Shown: positions 11,601 through 20,600 of the stretch, piece by piece
Layout: the number at the start of each line of letters is the position of its first letter
How positions within the stretch are numbered: position 1 is the stretch's first letter
From: Crossaster papposus
Taxonomy: Eukaryota > Echinodermata > Asteroidea > Velatida > Solasteridae
Length of the DNA stretch: 64,000 nt
NCBI GenBank assembly: GCA_037893245.1
Contig: JBAIAA010000534.1
Location: 124,001 to 188,000 of the forward strand
Direction of reading: 5' to 3'
Program-made: the position numbers and the translations under genes
The notes under the pieces: model-generated
Database searches by the model: none
What the model saw: the letters and a program-made list of their open reading frames with translations, nothing else
Told to the model about the DNA's origin: nothing

Positions 11601-14600
11601 GCTAAGCAAATTTTTGTGCTTAGCAGCTCTATGAAATTGGCCCCTGAAGTCCACAACTTGAGCCCACCACAACCATACAAATTCAAAAATTATAATAATT
11701 CGTATAGACATTTCAAATGGAACAATTAAATACAGATTCATCAAAATTCAATTGAACAAATATTTCCATTCCATGACTTTTGTTTGTTTGTCTATTTGTT
11801 TGTTTGTTTTGTCTGGCAGGGCATTGCTGTGGCTCAGCTCTGCAAGACGGTAGATGATATCAAGATCTTTGGCACAGCCTCCAGCGCCAAACACCAAGAC
11901 ATCAATGACAAATTTGACCATCTCTTTGACCGCACTGCATGTGATTACGTTGAAGCAATCAAGAAGTAAGAGTTATTTTGCATTTGAAGATTTTAGTTAT
12001 AAAATGCAATATATTACACAAAATAAATCTTCTAAAATAATTGAAATCTCAGTGAAGGTCAATCATTGCAAAATGATAAACATGATTAATTAACCCTAAC
12101 TCCTAAAGGTGTGTGCAAAATCATATTTATTTTGGAGGATTTGGGCGGGTTTTAGGGTTACAATAATCTAGGACTGAGAAATTTGTCATAAAATACTTGA
12201 AATTGTACTTGGTTCCTTATGTATGTATGTAACCAAAGAAGTGGTGTTAGGATAAATTATTTCTGCTTAAGTTAAGTTCGAAGCCAGGCACTGCTGATGT
12301 CAACAAACATTAAACTTAAGGTCATTAAACATGTTGTTAAATTGAGCATTTGTTTTTTTTCACAACAGAATTGAACCAAAAGGACTTGATATTGTGCTAG
12401 ACTGTCTTTGCGGTGAGGATACAAACAGAGGCTATGATTTGCTAAAACCCATGGGAAAATATGTTCTATACGGTAAGTTTTTACATTTTTTGAAATATTC
12501 TCGCGGTCGGCATAACGTCACGAAAACAATGGCCGCCCCCATGTCAAGTTTACATTTCTCGAACATGTCTAACGTTTATGCATAAGGTCTATTGTCGATC
12601 GGTTGATTTCAACAGGTGGCGCCCTGCGCTACGGCATTCTGGGTAAGAAAGGGAGCATGTATCGCGCGGCCCAGGGGGGGGCGGAGGGGGGGCCCTTCGA
12701 GACTGTGATTGCGCAACGCTGACGTACCGTCCATTCTCAAAATAGGAGGGAACAATTTTCTCACGCGAAAAATAAAGAGTTTTTGGCATCCAATCTTAAC
12801 ATCTTGTCTTTTGTAGTTGTAAAAGGTTGTTATTTACCTTAATTTTTATCATCCAATGACAAAAATTGTATTGAAAATGAAAAAAGCAGTCGAAAAAATT
12901 AAGCGTTGACGTACCGTTGATGCGCGTGGAGATTGTGCACAAATACTCAAACGACGTTGAAAAATACCTCCCCTAAAAAGGGCAATAATAATCGATAAAT
13001 TGTGAAAAATCGTGCTTCGAACCCACTCACTTTTTTCCATGGATACGTTAAAAAAGGATGTAGCAGTGATATACTGAATTTTTAAAAAAATCTGCCTGTG
13101 AACCCCTTGCGTTTTATCGTGTTGTTTTCGAACGAAAATGGCAGAAAATGACATCGCCCCCAAAAAAATTCGTGTAGATCGTGCCTGTGTACCTGGCTTT
13201 GCGGACGTTGCATGAATCACTGAATTCGGAGAGCGATACACGGAGCAAATTTGTACGTGTTTCAATGGTGAGCTTCGCGGTAGCGATCTATACGTATTTA
13301 CTGTGTGAGATGTGCAGCTCGCGAGCGTGGAAGAATGAATGAGATACATTTCAACGTTGGTGGCGCACTTTGTTGGGCCCCCCTCCGCCCCCCCCTGGCG
13401 CGGCCTTGCCCGGCGCGCCACGCGAAAATCTGTCGTCAACAAAATGGATGTGTCAACAATTCGCAAGTTCCTAAATCTAAAAAAAGACCAACTCTCATCG
13501 TATTTGAGGGCCAGAGGTGTTGTAGTATTAAGTAATGAAAAGCACAAAGAGCTTGCCGAGAAGGCATACTGGGCCGAAAAGCTTGGTTTGGTTGCAAAAC
13601 CAACAGATAGTGAAGCAGAGGCAGCGATCGAGAAATCAAAGGTACGTTTATGCCTTATCATGGAATTTCTTCTGTGTCACTGACACTGTCAGTGTCATTG
13701 ACGTCCGCGGGGGTTGAAGGGTTATTTCTGTAATATAAATGTTTCGACCAAATTGTTTTTATGTGGTTATTTGGAGAAAGTAATAAAACAACATTTTAAT
13801 TCAAGTTTGGTATCCATCATATTCTGCAAAGCAAAGAGAAATTGATTAAAAATACTATTTTTTTAGTATAGGAAATTTGGAAAGAGTTATAATCATATTA
13901 ATTATTATAGACAGTAGTATACAGGGTACGTACTAAAGTGTTTTTTAAGTAAAATGCTTCGATTTTCTCATTAAAATTCGACTATGACTTGTTTGTCATA
14001 GCTTTATTTGTACTAGGAGGAGCTAGAGACTCAGACAAAAGTCTGAGACATGAAATGATTTATAGAATCATGTCAATGTATTAAGTATTAATGCAGAGTA
14101 ATTGCGATTATCATTATTTTGCATACAAAATAGTGTTGTTTTTGCCCCCTGTGAACAAGATGGTGCATATTACCACGAAACACCTTGTTCAGAACATGGG
14201 TCATCCAATGAACAGCATCCTCGCACTTATTTATATCCCTATCAATTCAAAGGAGAAGAAGCTTATTTTGGATGGTGGAATGATTTGGTTACCACGACCT
14301 GAATACCTTTCAGCAGGTTGGGAGACTTCACCAGCAAGTTTGCCAGATACAACCAGGGCCCATATTGACAGTTACATAAAAACTGGTGAGTTTTAAAATG
14401 GTAAAACATCTCTAACACTAAGTATCACAGTGGGGTAATAAACTGTAATTGTAAAAACCATTCTGCCATTCACCAAAATTGTGTGCATAAGGTATATTGC
14501 AAATAGAGCCTGAAACTGTCATTTTGTCTTTGAGCTTTCGGATAATTTTACAAAAGCTTTTGCGATATGTTGACTAGTTATGTGTAACGTTACAGTTCAG

Positions 14601-17600
14601 TGCCATGTTGTCTGCAAAGCTTCATCCCTTTGAATTTTTCTATAAAAATACTGTCTCTGTGATCAACTTTATGTTTGCGTATTTGTTAGTATTATAGACA
14701 TGTTAGATGTTTGTTTGCATACATGTCAGCTGTTTGTGAACGACAACATAACATGTGAATAGTTACACAATTTCTCCTTGGGTGGTTTGAATATATTTTC
14801 ATAAATTTACTTTATGAGTTTGTGCATTTTTCCCACATTTTGTTTTACAGCTGGACGTAAAGTTGGACTTCAAAACACCGAGGGTGTGAGAACTCTAGGA
14901 CTTGGAAAAGGTCTATATATGTCTGACCATGTGAGAGGGATGGCTTACCATGGCATCAGTCCAAACATCAGCTATTGTTATGTACGTGGAAAGGTACGTA
15001 AGCCTGTCCTTATTCCATCAACTGATTTGTTGACTAGTGTAATAAATAAACATTGATTTTTAATGGACTGGATGAAACATTTTACCCTTTATGGTGCAAG
15101 CAATTAACGACATTGGTTGAATGATTGGACATTTAAGAAAGAGTGATGTGTCAACTGTCAAGCATGACTTTTTTCACATGCTAAAGTGAGATTATATCAT
15201 TTGCAGATAGAACATAAAATTACTTCCAATTTTCCCCCAAACAAATTTCTTGATTGAAAGTTTATATTATTCCCAAGTATCCAGTGAAAATGTTTTACCT
15301 GGCGTTATTCTATGGGCTAATTTTGTAAAATTTTAATAAAAAGCCAATGATGTAATTTATCTTTAAGCTTATCTACTAACTTATTATTTCCCTTGTTACT
15401 ATTACTTTTTATGCAGGTTATACCACAGACCAATACCAATGATGATCCATATTTTTCATGGGTGGTCCTGAACAAGGACAGTGGGCAAGTTACGACGGCG
15501 GAGTGTAGCTGTATAGTGGGGCAAGTTAAAACCTGTATGGTTAACCAACAATCTTCTGGTTATTTTAACTAAAATACCATAAATCTAGAGTCAGGGTCAA
15601 TTAATTTATCTTGTTTTGACTCCCATTTTTCTTGCAACAATTTATCAAACTCGATTGTGGTAAGAGGAAAGACGTTCACTTTGATATTGTTCTCAGATTT
15701 CTTTTTGTTTTATTTTACCCTAAATGAATGAAAAATGTTTATGTTGGTCAATTGACGTCTGAGAAACAAGAAACCAATTTTGCTCAACAAAATGGTCGAA
15801 CTTTTGCTAAAACTACTAAATGTATGATTTTTGGTTCAAAAAAGTGCACTTACATATAGTATTAATTTTTCCCTTTTCATTGTTAAGGATTCAAGCTGGA
15901 TGCAAGCACGTCACAGCCCTTTTGTTTGCGGTAGCTGAAGCGGTGGAACAAGGGCGTAACAAGTCTTCAACTTCACAGAAGATGGTGTGGAATGCTCCTC
16001 CAAAAAAGGGCGACAAGGTTCATAGGGCCAAATTTGCTGAGGACATTAAAATTGTCAAAGTGAAACAAGATGTTTCATTACAGAACACTGTTGCAAGTAG
16101 GGGGTACAGGTCTAGCTACGACCCACGGGTAATTGCAGACAGGGTTCATCACCCTATTTCTGACTTTGACTTGGATCGTTTGGCCCAAATTACCAATGGG
16201 AAAACTGGTTTGTTAATGTACTCAAAAGTGAAGCCTGACCCATCAAGAGAGACACCCAACATTTCTGAGGTGGAGCAACATGTTGACGTCAACACAACTG
16301 TGGAAGCACCAACAGTCAGTGAAGCATTCTCCAAAATTGAACCTGGCTCCAGGCTTGTAAACGAGCAGGTTATTGACAATTTAACTATTAACCAGCACCA
16401 GCAGGAACTGCTTGCTCATGCCACATCGCAGCAGGCGTCAAGTCACAAGTGGCTTAAACACAGGAAGGGACGCATCACCTCAAGTGTGGCTGGAGATTGC
16501 GCTGCTGCAGTAGTAAGTGGCATTCCTCCAAAACTGAAAACCTCTCATTCCTGCGTAGCACGTATTATGGGATATTATGGAAACACTACATCCCCAGCTA
16601 TGCAGTGGGGAAAGAATCGCGAAGCAATGGCCAGGAAACATTACGTAGCACATCACCGATTACATCGGAAACATTCAGGTGTCTCGTGTACAGACACTGG
16701 ACTTTGGGTGAGCCTAAAGTTTCCTTATGTCGCAGCATCACCAGATGGGATCGTCAGTTGCAAAGAATGTGGGCATGGTCTTCTTGAAATTAAAAATCCC
16801 TATACACATAGACACACGACAATAAGTGAACTTGTAAAAGAAAAGGAATCATCTGGTCTCATTTGTGAGAATGATGTGGTGCATTTAGACAGGCTCCATA
16901 AATATTACGCCCAAATTCAAACCCAGCTACATACAACAGGGTATAAGTGGTGCGATTTTGTTGTTCACACAAGTTCACCCAATGACAACATGCATGTTGA
17001 GCGAGTCCTTTTGGATAAACAATACTTGAATGTATTAATGCCTAAATTTAGTTTCTTCTTTTCCAATGCAATCGTTCCAGAATTGATGACTGGACAGGTT
17101 AAGGAACAAGTACTCAAGAATGCAGTACAAAAAACAATGGAAAATATGCTAAAGAAACTTGACAAATCCAGCTCAACAATGTTGTCATTGGGTGGTTCTC
17201 TGTATCCATGTGGGATTTGTGGGGACGATTGTGAGGGCGATCCCATTGACGATCGTCGCCAAAGTATTGGATGTGACAAGTGTCACTTGTGGTATCATTA
17301 TTCCTGTGTAGGACTTACTGGACAAGAACTCTTCTTAAGTAAACGGAAATCAACATGGAAATGTGACAAGTGCAAGAAAGAGTCAAGAAAACGTAAAATG
17401 TGTGTGCTTTCAGAACAGTGAAATGTACTATGTAACCACATCATAATACAATGTACATTTGTGTACAGTCAAATCCTGATTATAACAAGAACAAATTTAG
17501 GTCTTAAGGACCTTGTTATAAAGGTGTTCCACTGTGTTTAGTTTTAAGTATTCTGTCGGTCGCCGCAACGTCACTTCCGGTACGGCTGGAGTGACCAGGG

Positions 17601-20600
17601 TGACAAGCGAAGGAACAAAGCCGTATCCCATTATCATTTCTAAACTTATTAGAGCATGTAAATAACAAGATGTAAATAACTTGTCTGTATTTGCTTGAAT
17701 AAAACACAATAGACAAGTGTAAAACCATACAGTATGGACACAAATGTCTCAAAGTTATTATTTATTCAATTGTCTTCACGATGTCAAAGGCACCAAAGGA
17801 GGTTGCAAATTAACCACTGCTGAGCAAACAATAAGAGCTGCTTCCATAAGATCTATCATGCAAAGCGGTATTGGTCCCTGCATTATTTCAAACTCTTTAA
17901 GCCTTCCTATGGCACGTTCTACGTGAATCCTTGCATTTGCAACGGTCTTTGTGGCTGTATTCTCTGCCTCGGTAAACTGCTTTGTTGACTTAGTTGTACG
18001 AGTAAAAGGTGGAATGACCAGTTTTACTTCTTTGTGGAGGAAAAGTTCTTGGATGTTAAATCCCCTATCTGCCATGCAGATATCTCCCTTGTCAAATTCT
18101 TCCACAATCCCTGTCATTTTAACTACTTCTTTGTCCGATGTTGATCCACCAACTGGTTTGGAGATGTAGGAGATTGTCCCTCCTGGTGTTATGCCAACGA
18201 GGCACTTCAGGGTTGGCCTAGACTTATACTGGCTGTACACTTGGTTATTGGAAGCTGCAAGCGAAGGTCTGTCAATCTGTATTTCAGTACAGTCTATTAT
18301 GCAGCGAACGCAGCCCTTGTATTTATGAAAACATTGAGGATAATACCGCAATGTTTCTTCCTGTGAGGGCCAAAAAATGAATCCTTTTAGTTCTCGTGCT
18401 AAAAAGGGTATCCAAGTTGAGAGGATCTGTGATACTGTACACTGTGCTACCTTGAACCTGAAGGCAATATCTCCTTCCCTCAAGTTCAATCGCAGTTTCA
18501 TCAAAGTCATAAGAAGTTCATCATCAACTAAAAAAGACCGTTTCGGGCCCGGCTTAGTTTTGTTGTTAATTTGGTAACATTTATCCTTGTCCATAGATTG
18601 CTTACATCGATAGTATTGTAGCTTCTGTGCATGCGGCCGCACCTGGTCTGCGAGCCATTGGAAGATCTCATATGAGGGTACACCCGTGTACATTTTGATA
18701 AGTTCATCAGAATGTGCAATTTGTTGCACAGAGAAGCGTTTCTGTTGTCTCAAGCTTTCTTCAAGCTGTTTCATTTCGTCTTTGGCTTGTTGAAGTCTTT
18801 GTTCCACAGCTGAACATTCAGATTCCATGTTGCTGACTTGGGCCTCCAGGTCTTCAACCCTTTTCTTGGAACATACTGCACAAGTAACACTACTGCATGT
18901 GCAATCAGATGTCTGGTTTGAATAATCATGGTCACCAGCGTAGGCACGTAGTGACTCTGTCATTAGATCGACTGGATCCACTTGAATGGCAATGTCCATT
19001 AACTTGGCACGTCTCATCGGCGACATTGTTTTCCTTGGTCGCTTTGGTGTTTGATGGATCGGTGTTTCACTCCGTTTCAGTTGGCGTCTTTCTGGTGTTG
19101 GATCATTTTTATATCCAGTGAGGTACAGCGTTGGATGTGGATCCAATTGGAATGGCTGACCGTATTTGAAATGGTTGCTGCAAACCCTTGTGCTTTCAGT
19201 CACAGTGTAGTCTTTTCTTTTGAGGAGGCTAGTCCAGGTTCGATAATGCTTGGGGTCTGAGCATTTGTGGAACTTGATGCCACTGACAGCATTGGGCTTT
19301 ATTTTGTACCTAGCCGGGGTAAAGAAGAAAAAACAAAAACATTTATTTTAGGGGATTTCTGCAACAGTTTGACAGTTTTGTAAGCTTAACTTATAAATTA
19401 TATAAAGAAATGCATTTATTTACTTTAACCATCTTTTATTGAGCCCTTCGTTCAATCCGATCCACGGTACATCATCTTTATAAATTATACTCGTGTATTT
19501 TTGGCTGCATCGCGCACGTATGCCATGCCGCGATGACCGGCGCAACGATCGTGCGGCCGAGTGACACCATGGAGGAATAACACTGACAGTCACGTATCAC
19601 TGACAAGTCACGCTGTATTTATCTCAAATACTTCAATAAAATTGCTTTCTTACCATGCTTACCTTTCTTTATATCTTCGATCGTTGTTACAGCCATATAC
19701 AGCGCAGTGATCACCACCTCCCATTTCTTTTTAGTTTTAGGACCTGATGAGTGTTTGATGCGAATTTTGCGATGAAGGACAACTTTACCGCTTAAGACTA
19801 AACAGTTTGTACGTACATACGTACGGCGCGCGATACATGCTCCCTTTCTTACCCAGAATGCCGTAGCGCAGGGCGCCACCTGTTGAAATCAACCGATCGA
19901 CAATAGACCTTATGGAGAAATAAAATAAATGTGTTTTATTTCTCCATGTTTATGGAACAGTATTTAATTATTACCGTTAATTCAGCGACCGAAATAATTG
20001 CAGTATACCCCACACTGCGAACCATACGGTGATTTGCAATGTTACTGGTACTGGCACTGGCAGGGAAGATCTTTACTCTAAAATCCGATGACTAAACGTA
20101 ACATTCAGCAAGCGCCGGAATTGCAGACGATCACTTATATTTTATGATTACATGGCGCCCTCAATCGTCGCGTAGAACTTTTTGCAACTTCCTCGACTTC
20201 GCGCGCGGCGGGCGGGCCGGGCGGGAGTTTGAGGCGCCCTACAAAATAATGAAGTACTCCACGTGCCAACAATATATCGGAAACATCATCTTTAAAACAA
20301 TATTGGCTGGAGGTATTTCCTTTAAGATTAGAAATTAATGTGGAATAAAAATTATTCTTGGGCCAAATATAAAGAGCCAAGAACGAAGCTTAAAACAAAT
20401 ATTGAAGGCCGAAACAAGAAAATCATTGGGACTGGTTATAAATCATGTGAACATGAACTCAATTTGATAACCCTGACTGTACAATTTTCTATCTACTGTT
20501 CGGTCATTATAAGAATCTTTTCAGTTGCCCGTACTTCTGATCTTATACCCTCACATCATTTGTATTTCCTTAGGAATCGGGAATGTCGTTACTGGCGAAA

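Larger units (their letters stand above)
12584..19911. mobile_element. Complete ISL2EU-like (PHIS group) DNA transposon in VAT1L intron 5
   Basis: The 7328-bp unit is bounded by inverted repeats identical over 85 bp and flanked by AT on both sides (12582-12583 and 19912-19913), which fits the 2-bp target duplication known for ISL2EU elements. It carries two convergent genes. One is a plus-strand spliced SAP-SWIM-YqaJ-PHD protein; the other is a minus-strand THAP-DDE transposase. A transposase paired with a YqaJ-nuclease gene is the established hallmark of ISL2EU. Identical ends and open genes point to very recent insertion and possibly a still mobile copy. The host intron is otherwise spliced normally (exons 12369-12472 and 20574-20629). 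Because AT is its own reverse complement, the boundary could equally be drawn two bases out on each side. Confidence 0.88.

Noticed and set aside
12849-13661. 270-residue open frame on the minus strand inside the ISL2EU element
   Set aside because: It runs antisense across ORF1 exon 1 and its GC-rich leader, has a Ser/Phe-rich composition typical of reverse frames and shows no family motif. The ORF1 exon has the SAP-like signal instead.
12584-19911. Virus or Polinton-type element, because of the YqaJ 'viral recombinase' domain
   Set aside because: There is no polymerase, integrase or capsid gene, the ends and 2-bp duplication fit a plain DNA transposon, and YqaJ partners are known for ISL2EU.
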